From the IMG/VR virus record IMGVR_UViG_3300036846_000821, positions 1-32,700 of that record: a stretch of 32,700 nucleotides of DNA; one strand, written 5' to 3'. Positions 14,071 to 20,047 of this stretch are shown here, in pieces; position 1 is the stretch's first letter; each line of letters begins with the position of its first letter. The position numbers and the translations under genes were made by a program. Below the pieces are notes generated by a model. That model worked only from the letters and a program-made list of their open reading frames with translations, searched no databases and was not told where the DNA came from. The stretch is from a virus.

Positions 14071-15014
14071 GAGGCGTCTCCGAATCCGTTGATGATGATG
14101 GGCAGGTTGACGAACTGCTGGATCTGGGTCTGTGCGGTAGACCCGTCTGCGACGGCGTGAGTGTCAGAGACCTTGCGGTAGGCCCTGCTGCCGTAGGTGA
14201 ACCTGGTGTCCTGTGGACAGGACTCTAGGAACACCAGGGTGTGGGCACCGTGGATCTGCCAGTCCCAGTCGGTGTTGTCGCTGAACTCGGGCATCCAGAT
14301 CACCCGGCACCCGGCCCGCCAGTTGTTCAACGGGCTGCCCTCCAACCGGTTCCCGTGGACCCGCTGGGTCCGGGTCGTGTTCTGCGCCGTGCCCACCCGC
14401 TGGTACACCGCCCACCGGGCCGGGTTCTCCGGGTCGAGCCACGCCAACATGGTGCCTTCCGGCATCGCCGCCGTGTCCGACTGGTTCGGGGTGTCACCGA
14501 CGATCCCGCCGGACACGCCCTGAACCTCCTGGGCGGTCACCCCGATCCGGCGCATCACGTCGTCGTACGCACCGCACCACGACGCTTGTGCCCGGGTCCG
14601 CTGACCCACCTGGAAGGCCCTCGCCTTGAACCGTTTGATCAGCAGGTCCTCGTGCTTGCTGGCCTTCGCCGTCACCCAGTCAGGAGGGTGGTCGACCCCC
14701 GGCAGCACCGCGACCGTCACCGTGGGCTCCGGATAGTTGATGACCCCGAACACCCACATCCAGCCCCTGCCCTGCCTGCGGAACACCCCCAAGTGGCCGG
14801 GCTTGTCCGGGTCCCCGACGTACACGACCGTGCCTTCGGGCACGTCGTCGGCCAGGTTGATCGGAACATCCGGCCCCAACGGAAAGAAGTCGGGGGTCAG
14901 GTTCAGACGCTCCAAAGCGTGGTTCACCGGAGACAGGCCGATCGAATGGTCCTGCGCCCCGGCGAGCGCATGGTTGCGGAACCTCCACTGATACTGCGCC
15001 AGCGTTTCGTTCAT
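14067..15014 (-). CDS. Hypothetical protein, 315 aa
   Basis: ATG directly follows the shared leader CAGGGAGCAACC. N-terminal part MNETLAQYQWRFRNHALAGA; a middle beta region (GTVVYVGDPDKPGHLGVFRR, GWMWVFGVINYPEPTVTVAV); then two similar-looking modules with MLAWLDPENPARWAVYQRVG. An in-frame OIR (14207-14224) encodes ESCPQDT near the C-terminus. The repeated pattern G-T-x-x-x-x-x-D-P-(D/E)-x-P-x-x-x-x-V(F/Y) in the two halves suggests internal duplication. No known family. Confidence 0.7.
   Translation of the reverse strand: MNETLAQYQWRFRNHALAGAQDHSIGLSPVNHALERLNLTPDFFPLGPDVPINLADDVPEGTVVYVGDPDKPGHLGVFRRQGRGWMWVFGVINYPEPTVTVAVLPGVDHPPDWVTAKASKHEDLLIKRFKARAFQVGQRTRAQASWCGAYDDVMRRIGVTAQEVQGVSGGIVGDTPNQSDTAAMPEGTMLAWLDPENPARWAVYQRVGTAQNTTRTQRVHGNRLEGSPLNNWRAGCRVIWMPEFSDNTDWDWQIHGAHTLVFLESCPQDTRFTYGSRAYRKVSDTHAVADGSTAQTQIQQFVNLPIIINGFGDAS
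14207..14224 (-). repeat. OIR copy 15 (inside the 14067 gene)
   Basis: tGTCCTGT-GG-ACAGGACt, end bases mismatched; spacer CC as transcribed. Read in frame as SCPQD. Confidence 0.88.
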
Positions 15015-15202
15015 GGTTGCTCCCTGGTGGTCCTGTGCACAGGACCCTGGTTCCTCTTCGTTTCTGCGTCCGCCATGTACAACGTCCGCTTGCAGGCCAG
15101 GCAGGTCACACGATCCAGCCTGGTCGTGGTCAGCGCAGGGTGCGGCAGGCCGCATGCAGACCTGCCGCCCCCTGTCACCAGATGCCGCTTGCCCCTAGCC
15201 AT
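15011..15202 (-). CDS. Small Cys-containing protein, 63 aa, ending in the repeat and leader
   Basis: RSACGLPHPALTTTRLDRVT then CLACKRTLYMADAETKR, a C...CxxC arrangement of a small zinc protein. The last residues GPVHRTTREQP are encoded by OIR copy 16 plus the GGGAGCAACC leader, and the TGA overlaps the ATG of the 14067 gene. This gene appears to have read through the usual boundary elements. Confidence 0.65.
   Translation of the reverse strand: MARGKRHLVTGGGRSACGLPHPALTTTRLDRVTCLACKRTLYMADAETKRNQGPVHRTTREQP
15029..15046. repeat. OIR copy 16
   Basis: Perfect palindrome, spacer GC. It is both the C-terminal coding end of the 15011 gene and the upstream boundary of the 14067 gene. Confidence 0.95.
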
Positions 15203-15410
15203 CGGGCCAGGACGTCACCAGATTCCGGATCACACGGATCACCTGGAACGTCTCGGCTGTGCTCGTCGCTTGGTCGAGGCGTTGGGCGTAGTAGAGGAAC
15301 TCCGAGATCTGTTCCCCACTGAGCGGGTCGGTGTCCGGGTCCACCGGATCTGGTGCTGGTAGGTGGGGGAGAGAGATGAGATGCCCCATCGGATTCTCTT
15401 TCCTACTCAT
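15195..15410 (-). CDS. Hypothetical protein, 71 aa
   Basis: ATG 15410 with AAGGAAG seven nt upstream (ATG 15389, MGHLISL, is an alternative). Pro-rich N-terminal half, then helices GEQISEFLYYAQRLDQ and ETFQVIRVIRNLVTSWPDG. Overlaps the 15011 gene start by 8 nt. Function unknown. Confidence 0.6.
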   Translation of the reverse strand: MSRKENPMGHLISLPHLPAPDPVDPDTDPLSGEQISEFLYYAQRLDQATSTAETFQVIRVIRNLVTSWPDG

Positions 15411-15468
15411 TCCGACACTTCCTTGTGGTCAGAAGACCGACGGCCACCGTGCCGTCGATCGTGTGAAG

Positions 15469-15681
15469 TCACCGAACGATCACCACCTTCCCGTCGGTCT
15501 TGGTGAGAGACCCCCCCGAGAAGTCTTCGATGAACTCCTTGCTCGGCAGGCGGTTCGCGGCGTACAGCGCGTACCTGGCGGCGGTCACCGGGTCGAGGCC
15601 GCGAGCCTCGAAGGTGTCCTTGTAGCCGACTACTTTCTTCTCAGGCTCGCTGTAGACCTTGACGTCGCCTTCGATCTTCAT
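15469..15681 (-). CDS. Small hypothetical protein, 70 aa, first gene after promoter P1
   Basis: MKIEGDVKVYSEPEKKVVGY, then LDPVTAARYALYAANRLPSK and FIEDFSGGSLTKTDGKVVIV. ATG 15681 preceded by GAGAGGAAACACC and by OIR copy 17, about 100 nt below the predicted P1 start. Role unknown. Confidence 0.65.
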   Translation of the reverse strand: MKIEGDVKVYSEPEKKVVGYKDTFEARGLDPVTAARYALYAANRLPSKEFIEDFSGGSLTKTDGKVVIVR

Positions 15682-15695
15682 GGTGTTTCCTCTCT

Positions 15696-15713
15696 GGTCC
15701 TGTGGACAGGACC
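15696..15713 (-). repeat. OIR copy 17
   Basis: Perfect arms, spacer CC as transcribed; in the untranslated leader of P1, 15 nt before the ATG. Confidence 0.95.
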
Positions 15714-15777
15714 TGGTGTTGTCCCACCGGATGGTGGAACAGAACAAGCCCAGCCGATTCCCCCGGGGAGAACCGTG

Positions 15778-15792
15778 CTGGACTACGTCCAG
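15778..15792. promoter_or_regulatory. Dyad at the P1 start point
   Basis: CTGGAC-GTA-GTCCAG (leftward reading), perfect 6-bp arms, overlapping the end of the -10 box and the predicted start. Matching sites lie at P2 and P3. Candidate operator. Confidence 0.55.
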
Positions 15793-15819
15793 TATACCAC
15801 AATATGCACCCTAAGTACA
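15791..15819 (-). promoter_or_regulatory. Leftward promoter P1
   Basis: Read leftward: TGTACT (15814-15819), 17-bp spacer starting TAGGGTG, TATACT (15791-15796). The same layout recurs at P2 and P3. Predicted start near 15784, driving the 15681 gene and onward. An imperfect inverted repeat (15787-15800 and 15822-15837) flanks it. The 370-base gap from 15682 to 16051 holds this promoter, OIR copy 17, the dyad and the 15906-15927 palindrome but no clear gene. Confidence 0.7.
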
Positions 15820-15905
15820 CCGTGGTACACCCTGGACGGGAGCGATCCGTCGCTCTCCACCGCTGCCCCTCCCCGGAGAGAAGGTCACAGGGACGGGCAG
15901 GGCAG

Positions 15906-15927
15906 GCTACGACGGATCCGTCGTAGC
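15906..15927. repeat. Perfect 22-bp palindrome upstream of P1
   Basis: Arms GCTACGACG around GATC, perfectly symmetric over 22 bp, 87 bp upstream of the P1 -35 and past the end of the 16052 gene. Operator or end-of-operon hairpin; no U-tract. Confidence 0.6.
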
Positions 15928-16051
15928 AGAGGGATGATCGCCCGGAGTCGTGCCCCCCCGGACGTACTCGACAGGCTCCATCATCCCTGGCCTCGACGGT
16001 CGACCGGCATCCACCCTTCACGACCATCGAGACGATCTTCATTCACCTGAC

Positions 16052-16372
16052 TCATATCAACACCCGACACTCGGGGCAGACTCCGAACGCAATCAGAATC
16101 TGGACGTCCTCCACGATCCGGCTGGCATGCCCGGTGTAGAACTCCTCCTCATCCGAGAAGTACCTGCCGCAGTGGTCACAGGTCCGCTCCCACCGTTCCC
16201 GCTCCTCATCGGACGCCTCCTCGTCCGGCTCAGTCAGCGTGGTCATCACAAACCCGAACTCCCGGAACGGCCCGACCCCACCAGCCACCGCGAGGATCGC
16301 GGCCAACCGAATGTCGAGCGCCAGCCGCAGCCACGCCGGTTCCGGGAACGACCCCTGCATCACGCCGGTCAT
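16052..16372 (-). CDS. Hypothetical protein with CxxC pairs, 106 aa
   Basis: N-terminal helical part (AWLRLALDIRLAAILAVAGG), acidic middle (LTEPDEEASDEERERWER), then CDHCGRYFSDEEEFYTGHAS and VCPECRVL, a zinc-ribbon-like pair. ATG overlaps the upstream TGA (ATGA), with GAGGAGAGGAGGG just upstream. Last gene before P1. Function unknown. Confidence 0.65.
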   Translation of the reverse strand: MTGVMQGSFPEPAWLRLALDIRLAAILAVAGGVGPFREFGFVMTTLTEPDEEASDEERERWERTCDHCGRYFSDEEEFYTGHASRIVEDVQILIAFGVCPECRVLI

Positions 16373-16626
16373 CCCTCCTCCTCTCCGGTCCTGTTCACAG
16401 GACCCTTGCCGTGGACCCGTAACCACGCATCTTCGACCTTCGCCCGGACCGCCGGGTCCTTCACCTGTCGGCGATCATGGTGCTCGTCGTGTTCGCAGCC
16501 GGTACACCACGGCTGGTCGGCCACCTTGACGCTGGTGAAGCAGGCGTCCTGCAGGGAACCGTCCTCACGCGCGAGGATGCACACACACCGGTGTTCATGC
16601 TGCCCTTCCCGCACTGGGTCGATCAC
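16369..16626 (-). CDS. Small Cys/His protein, 85 aa, ending in the repeat
   Basis: HRCVCILAREDGSLQDACF, then PWCTGCEHDEHHDRRQVKDP: several Cys/His, likely metal-bound. The C-terminus GPVNRTGEEEG is encoded by OIR copy 18 and the ribosome binding site of the next gene; its TGA overlaps the next ATG. GTG start overlaps the upstream TGA. Confidence 0.65.
   Translation of the reverse strand: MIDPVREGQHEHRCVCILAREDGSLQDACFTSVKVADQPWCTGCEHDEHHDRRQVKDPAVRAKVEDAWLRVHGKGPVNRTGEEEG
16387..16404 (-). repeat. OIR copy 18
   Basis: Perfect arms, spacer GA as transcribed; coding GPVNRT at the end of the 16369 gene, just before the Shine-Dalgarno of the 16052 gene. Confidence 0.95.
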
Positions 16627-16841
16627 CGGGTCCCCACCTTCGCCCGCGACACCCTCGGCGGCGGCACCGCCACGTCGCCGAGCATCTGCAACTCCATGAC
16701 GAAGTGGTTGCCGAACGTCACGTTCGTGTCCTGCACATCCAGCCACGCCGCCAGATGCTGGTTCGACTGGAACGGGCCGTAATGTTCGACCACCGGGGTT
16801 CCCTCGGTGTTGCGGAACTCGACCTTCACCATCCGTTTCAT
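16623..16841 (-). CDS. Hypothetical protein, 72 aa
   Basis: MKRMVKVEFRNTEGTPVVEH, then LAAWLDVQDTNVTFGNHFV and ELQMLGDVAVPPPRVSRAK: a small beta protein. ATG 16841 follows GAAGGAGAAGC, below OIR copy 19. Function unknown. Confidence 0.65.
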   Translation of the reverse strand: MKRMVKVEFRNTEGTPVVEHYGPFQSNQHLAAWLDVQDTNVTFGNHFVMELQMLGDVAVPPPRVSRAKVGTR

Positions 16842-16859
16842 GCTTCTCCTTCCCTCTCT

Positions 16860-16877
16860 GGTCCTGTGCACAGGACC
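16860..16877. repeat. OIR copy 19
   Basis: Perfect palindrome, spacer GC; between tandem hairpins and the 16841 start. Confidence 0.95.
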
Positions 16878-16911
16878 GATGCATGATGAGAGCGCGCGTT
16901 TGCCACACCGC

Positions 16912-16952
16912 CGAACCCACCCGCCCCGGCTCTCTGAGGGCGGGTGGGTTCG
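16912..16952. terminator. Terminator-like hairpin A
   Basis: 15-bp perfect arms (16912-16926, CGAACCCACCCGCCC; 16938-16952), 11-nt loop, with TTT just after the right arm on +. Lies after the 17003 gene in the leftward direction. Confidence 0.6.
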
Positions 16953-16957
16953 TTTCA

Positions 16958-16989
16958 CCACCCGACCCGACCCCTCTCGGGTCGGGTGG
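16958..16989. terminator. Terminator-like hairpin B
   Basis: 13-bp arms (16958-16970, CCACCCGACCCGA; 16977-16989), 6-nt loop, 5 bp from hairpin A. The pair forms a tandem block 13 nt past the TGA of the 17003 gene. Confidence 0.6.
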
Positions 16990-17002
16990 AATCAGGGGCG
17001 GG

Positions 17003-17296
17003 TCAGATGAAGATCTTCGACTGGACCCGACCGGACCAGAACCCGATCGACCCCGACCCGTACGGGTTCGAGCACGACTTCCAGTGCCGGACCACCAGCG
17101 GCGGCGACGACAAGGACACCGCACCCCGCGACCCGACGATCCGGGCCACCGTCGCCAGCGACTGGCCCTGGTGGATCTGACGGAACTCGGCCCGAGACAT
17201 GCACGGCGGGTTCGCCGCGTTCGCTGGGGCGGTGGTCGCCAGCACCGGGGCGGCGACAGCGGCTGCCGCGACGGCAGCGATGATGATGCGTCTCAT
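17003..17296 (-). CDS. Exported BLIP/SmpA-like small protein
   Basis: 97 aa. Signal peptide MRRIIIAAVAAAAVAAPVLA through ANA (about residue 28). Mature part: MSRAEFRQIHQGQSLATVAR, IVGSRGAVS, VRHWKSC, IGFWSGRVQSK. This helix-helix-strand pattern with EF..I..G.....V..I.G is that of the BLIP/SmpA fold. Such domains bind other proteins, so a cell-surface or periplasm-like role (inhibition or exclusion) is possible but unproven. Tandem terminators follow it. Confidence 0.65.
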   Translation of the reverse strand: MRRIIIAAVAAAAVAAPVLATTAPANAANPPCMSRAEFRQIHQGQSLATVARIVGSRGAVSLSSPPLVVRHWKSCSNPYGSGSIGFWSGRVQSKIFI

Positions 17297-17311
17297 GGTT
17301 CTCTGCTTCCT

Positions 17312-17329
17312 GGTCCTGTAGACAGGACC
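17312..17329 (-). repeat. OIR copy 20
   Basis: Perfect arms, spacer CT as transcribed (unique). It lies just upstream of the exported protein gene start at 17296. Confidence 0.95.
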
Positions 17330-17421
17330 TGTGTTGTGGGTGTGAGCCGTACGGCTCGCCGAGTGGCCCCGCCCCGCCTCCCCATATCCAGCGGGGTGGG
17401 GCCACCGACGTTGGGTACGGT

Positions 17422-17832
17422 TCAGCCGTCCGACGGGTCAGTCGGACAGCGGTAGCGCCATGCCCCACGCAGGCGCCTGACCCAACACACACCGGTCACC
17501 CCCAACCGGTGCCGCTCCGTAGCCGTCGCCCAATGGGCGAAGCCGGAGACGATCACGCGGGGACGTTGCCCCCACAGGTAGTGCTTGTGCTTACCCAGGC
17601 CGACCCAGTAGCCGACCCCCTGCCGACCGAACCCGACCGCACACGGCAGCGGACGGCGGCTGGTGTAGGAACACGGCGGCATGGTCGACGACTTCAGCAC
17701 GTCGTGGTTGGTGAGGTTCACGGTCCTGTGCACAGGACTCGCGTGGGCGGTCCCGGCCAGCATGATCACCGCTGCTGCACCAGCCACCACTGCTGCCCAG
17801 AACCAGCACCACAGCCACTCCCGCGTGCTCAC
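17422..17832 (-). CDS. Exported Cys-containing protein, paralogue of the 20047 gene
   Basis: 136 aa. Signal peptide with WCWFWAAVVAGAAAVIMLAG and predicted cut after AHA. The next residues SPVHRT come from OIR copy 21. Mature part: PPCSYTSRRPLPCAVGFG, VGYWVGLGKHKHYLWGQRP, GVCWVRRLRGAWRYRCP. The C.Y...YW....HY.W..P..CW...RCP pattern also occurs in the 20047 product. Role unknown; the Cys suggest disulfides outside the membrane. GTG overlaps the upstream TGA. Confidence 0.7.
   Translation of the reverse strand: MSTREWLWCWFWAAVVAGAAAVIMLAGTAHASPVHRTVNLTNHDVLKSSTMPPCSYTSRRPLPCAVGFGRQGVGYWVGLGKHKHYLWGQRPRVIVSGFAHWATATERHRLGVTGVCWVRRLRGAWRYRCPTDPSDG
17722..17739. repeat. OIR copy 21 (at a signal-peptide junction)
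   Basis: GGTCCTGT-GC-ACAGGACt, encodes PVHRT directly after the predicted signal peptidase site of the 17422 gene. Confidence 0.92.
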
Positions 17833-18056
17833 GTCAGACCACCCACCCCGAACGTGGGCAACTCGACGATCAGGAACTCGTCGACGTTCATCGACGACGC
17901 CGTCTCGTGGGCCGCCTCCGGGCCGTGGTCGGCGCACACCGGGAACGCCAGCACCACCTCGCCGCCGGACGGGTCCTCGGCGCCGGACAGGATCAGCGCC
18001 TGCGCGATCTTGCCGCACTTCTCGATCCGGCAGCGCAGCATCACCACCGTGCTCAT
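17829..18056 (-). CDS. Hypothetical protein, 75 aa
   Basis: MSTVVMLRCRIEKCGKIAQA, then EVVLAFPVCADHGPEAAHET and NVDEFLIVELPTFGVG. C..C and C..H residues suggest a zinc site. ATG overlaps the upstream TGA. Function unknown. Confidence 0.65.
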   Translation of the reverse strand: MSTVVMLRCRIEKCGKIAQALILSGAEDPSGGEVVLAFPVCADHGPEAAHETASSMNVDEFLIVELPTFGVGGLT

Positions 18057-18310
18057 GATACGAACGACGGGCGGGCACGCCTGGCCTGCCGCCACGCCTC
18101 CGCGTGGGTGGGGCAACGGCAGACCAACTGTCCCAGCGGACGGTTCTTCCACGGATGCTTGACCACGATCAGGTCGTCCCGGACCTGGCTCATCGTGACC
18201 CCGTGGGAACACTGGGTGCACACCGCCGGGTTGCCGAGCGGGTACTCCACGTCGAACACCATCGACGGACGGGGGTCGTCCCCGTCGTCGGTACGGACCA
18301 CGACACTCAT
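18053..18310 (-). CDS. Hypothetical Cys-containing protein, 85 aa
   Basis: VVVRTDDGDDPRPSMVFDVE, AVCTQCSHGVTMSQVRDDL, LVCRCPTHAEAWRQARR: CxxC and CxC..H of a zinc-ribbon-like fold. ATG overlaps the upstream TGA (ATGA). Role unknown. Confidence 0.65.
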   Translation of the reverse strand: MSVVVRTDDGDDPRPSMVFDVEYPLGNPAVCTQCSHGVTMSQVRDDLIVVKHPWKNRPLGQLVCRCPTHAEAWRQARRARPSFVS

Positions 18311-18720
18311 GACCCAATCTCCGGGTCAGCGTCCTCGATCGTGACCGTGATGGTCCGGCCACTGTCGCCGGTCACCGCCTGGATCACACCGAACAGGGCG
18401 AGCCCGACCAGCCCGCCGATGAATGCGCCGACCGGACCTGCGGCCATGCCGATACCGGCACCACCACCGACCATCCCGGCAGCGACCATCCCGCTGACCG
18501 CGATCACCACCCGCCCGAGCACCGCCCCACCGGCAGTCATCAGCACAGCGGCGACCGCGTCACCCCCATCAGGGACGTGCATCTGGTAGACACCAGGCTC
18601 CATCGCGCCGTGCACGATGAAGGTGTTACCTCCGGCTTCGATCTGGTGCTCCTGATCCTTCGGGATCCGGTACGTCTGGTCACCGATGGTGACCTTCCAA
18701 TGCATCTTCTTGTCGCTCAT
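18307..18720 (-). CDS. Gly-rich membrane protein, 137 aa
   Basis: Hydrophilic N-terminus (MSDKKMHWKVTIGDQTYRI, a beta domain up to about residue 50), then two hydrophobic Gly/Ala-rich segments (AVAAVLMTAGGAVLGRVVIA and GPVGAFIGGLVGLALFGVIQ). The end TITVTIEDADPE is acidic. Likely membrane-inserted; a holin-like or pore role cannot be claimed from sequence alone. Confidence 0.65.
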   Translation of the reverse strand: MSDKKMHWKVTIGDQTYRIPKDQEHQIEAGGNTFIVHGAMEPGVYQMHVPDGGDAVAAVLMTAGGAVLGRVVIAVSGMVAAGMVGGGAGIGMAAGPVGAFIGGLVGLALFGVIQAVTGDSGRTITVTIEDADPEIGS

Positions 18721-18734
18721 TGCTGTACCTCTCT

Positions 18735-18752
18735 GGTCCTGTGGACAGGACC
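18735..18752 (-). repeat. OIR copy 22
   Basis: Perfect arms, spacer CC as transcribed; 2 nt after the TGA of the 18755 gene and 14 nt before the 18720 ATG. Confidence 0.95.
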
Positions 18753-18754
18753 GG

Positions 18755-18895
18755 TCAGTGGCGGTGCTCCGACTCCGGGGCGGAGTCGAACACACCAGCC
18801 TCGTTCTGCGCCTTCCGCTGGAAGTACGCCTCCATGAACACACAGGTCACGACGCTGGACCCGACAGCGGCGAGGACCGTGGACAGCCACATCAT
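18755..18895 (-). CDS. Tiny single-span membrane protein, 46 aa
   Basis: MMWLSTVLAAVGSSVVTCVF followed by MEAYFQRKAQNEAGVFDSA. One membrane segment and a short charged tail. Preceded by AGAAGGGAGCCGCAG. It is too short for most gene callers but has a strong binding site and stops just before an OIR, like its neighbours. Confidence 0.65.
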   Translation of the reverse strand: MMWLSTVLAAVGSSVVTCVFMEAYFQRKAQNEAGVFDSAPESEHRH

Positions 18896-18983
18896 CTGCG
18901 GCTCCCTTCTCTCTCGGGGCCGGACAGCCCCAGGGTCCGCGCCCGGTGGATGACGGCACCGGACGCGGACGAGTGGAGTCCGG

Positions 18984-19160
18984 CTACTCGACGACGTCGA
19001 CGGTGAACCCGGCGTGTTCCATCCGGGTCACCCACTCGGCGAACGTGTCGAGGTCGAGGGCGGTTTCGTCAGCCGCCGGTTCCTCGACGGCGAACACTTC
19101 TTCCGGCACCGTGACCACGTTGGCTCCGGTCTCAGGGTCGATGACGTGGGCTTCTCTCAT
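18984..19160 (-). CDS. Small acidic protein, 58 aa
   Basis: MREAHVIDPETGANVVTVPE, then TALDLDTFAEWVTRMEHAGF and TVDVVE. ATG overlaps the upstream TGA (ATGA). Function unknown. Confidence 0.6.
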   Translation of the reverse strand: MREAHVIDPETGANVVTVPEEVFAVEEPAADETALDLDTFAEWVTRMEHAGFTVDVVE

Positions 19161-19468
19161 CGGATGATCACTGTCTCCTTGTCGATGATCTGCGGTCTGG
19201 TGTACGTGCCCTGGGCGATGACCCGACGGACCGCCATCATCACCCTCGGGTCGACCTTGACCTCGGTGTGCAGCGGCTCGGTCTTCGCTCTCACCCTCGG
19301 CTTGGCCTTCTTGGTGGCGGTCTTCCGGATCAGCCTCGTCGGCTCCGGCACCGGCTCGGTCGCCTCCTTCGTCAGAGACGGACCGCCACGCGGTTCGTCG
19401 CCGGTCTTCGTGGTGTAGACCACCGTGGCTTCCTCGACCGGTCCTGTGGACAGGACCTGCTCGGTCAC
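19157..19468 (-). CDS. Basic hypothetical protein, 103 aa
   Basis: Middle is Lys/Arg/Pro-rich (RLIRKTATKKAKPRVRAKTE), followed by VDPRVMMAVRRVIAQGTYTR and PQIIDKETVIIR. GTG 19468 overlaps the upstream TGA and puts OIR copy 23 at codons 5-10. GTG 19423, 17 nt past the OIR and behind GAGGAAG, would make the OIR untranslated and give 88 aa; both starts are plausible. A nucleic-acid role is possible. Confidence 0.6.
   Translation of the reverse strand: MTEQVLSTGPVEEATVVYTTKTGDEPRGGPSLTKEATEPVPEPTRLIRKTATKKAKPRVRAKTEPLHTEVKVDPRVMMAVRRVIAQGTYTRPQIIDKETVIIR
19440..19457 (-). repeat. OIR copy 23
   Basis: Perfect arms, spacer CC as transcribed; encodes VLSTGP if the long start at 19468 is used. Confidence 0.95.
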
Positions 19469-19740
19469 CGGATCACCACCTGACCGGACGGATGCGACAC
19501 GATGATCGCCAGGTCCCGGTCGGAGTTGAACCGGACCTCGATCTGGTCGAACCCCGAAGCCTCAGCAACCGAGACCACCTTCCCGCCGGGGACCCCGAGG
19601 ATCGGGTTGGCGATGGTGTGGAACTCGGTGCCCGGCAGATCCTTCAACGACTGCCGCAGGGTGGTTTTGTTCACCCTCCCGTAGTCGCGGATGATCCGCT
19701 TCTCGGCCCACGGGGTGAGCCGCACCTGCATGATCTTCAC
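19465..19740 (-). CDS. Hypothetical protein, 91 aa
   Basis: MQVRLTPWAEKRIIRDYGRV, then TTLRQSLKDLPGTEFHTIAN and VRFNSDRDLAIIVSHPSG. Basic helix then beta strands. GTG overlaps the upstream TGA (GTGA). Function unknown. Confidence 0.65.
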   Translation of the reverse strand: MKIMQVRLTPWAEKRIIRDYGRVNKTTLRQSLKDLPGTEFHTIANPILGVPGGKVVSVAEASGFDQIEVRFNSDRDLAIIVSHPSGQVVIR

Positions 19741-19877
19741 TGGTTTCCCTTCTCTCTGGCAGCCAGCATCTGCGCTGACCACCGGTCGTACCGGCCACCG
19801 GTTCGGTAGCCGGTGAAGTGGTACACCCCCAGCGCCAGGACGCTGGGGGCTCCCACGATCAGCCCGGCAAGCACCAT
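19737..19877 (-). CDS. Tiny membrane protein, 46 aa
   Basis: MVLAGLIVGAPSVLALGVYH is one membrane segment; the tail GRYDRWSAQMLAAREKGNQ is charged. Its coding sequence holds a 9-bp hairpin (19826-19834 with 19841-19849). Overlaps the upstream gene by 19 nt. Confidence 0.55.
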   Translation of the reverse strand: MVLAGLIVGAPSVLALGVYHFTGYRTGGRYDRWSAQMLAAREKGNQ

Positions 19878-20047
19878 GCCGACCCTGCCGAGTCGGTCAG
19901 GTGCTGGTCGCACTTGTACACGGCGGGCTGCAGGTTCACCGCCCGGGTCTGGCCGTCCCACGGGGTGACCAGCGGGTCGACCTCCTGCAGATGGGTGGCC
20001 GGTTGGCCGCACCAGCAGGTCCTGTGCACAGGACGTTCGGTCGCCAT
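19859..20047 (-). CDS. Small Cys/His protein, 62 aa, with OIR near the N-terminus
   Basis: MATERPVHRTCWCGQPATHL, then CDQHLTDSAGSAWCLPG. CWCG and CDQH make a likely zinc site. Residues RPVHRT come from OIR copy 24. ATG shares a base with the TGA of the exported protein gene (TGATG). Confidence 0.6.
   Translation of the reverse strand: MATERPVHRTCWCGQPATHLQEVDPLVTPWDGQTRAVNLQPAVYKCDQHLTDSAGSAWCLPG
20018..20035. repeat. OIR copy 24
   Basis: GGTCCTGT-GC-ACAGGACg, one mismatch; encodes PVHRT near the start of the 19859-20047 gene. Confidence 0.92.
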
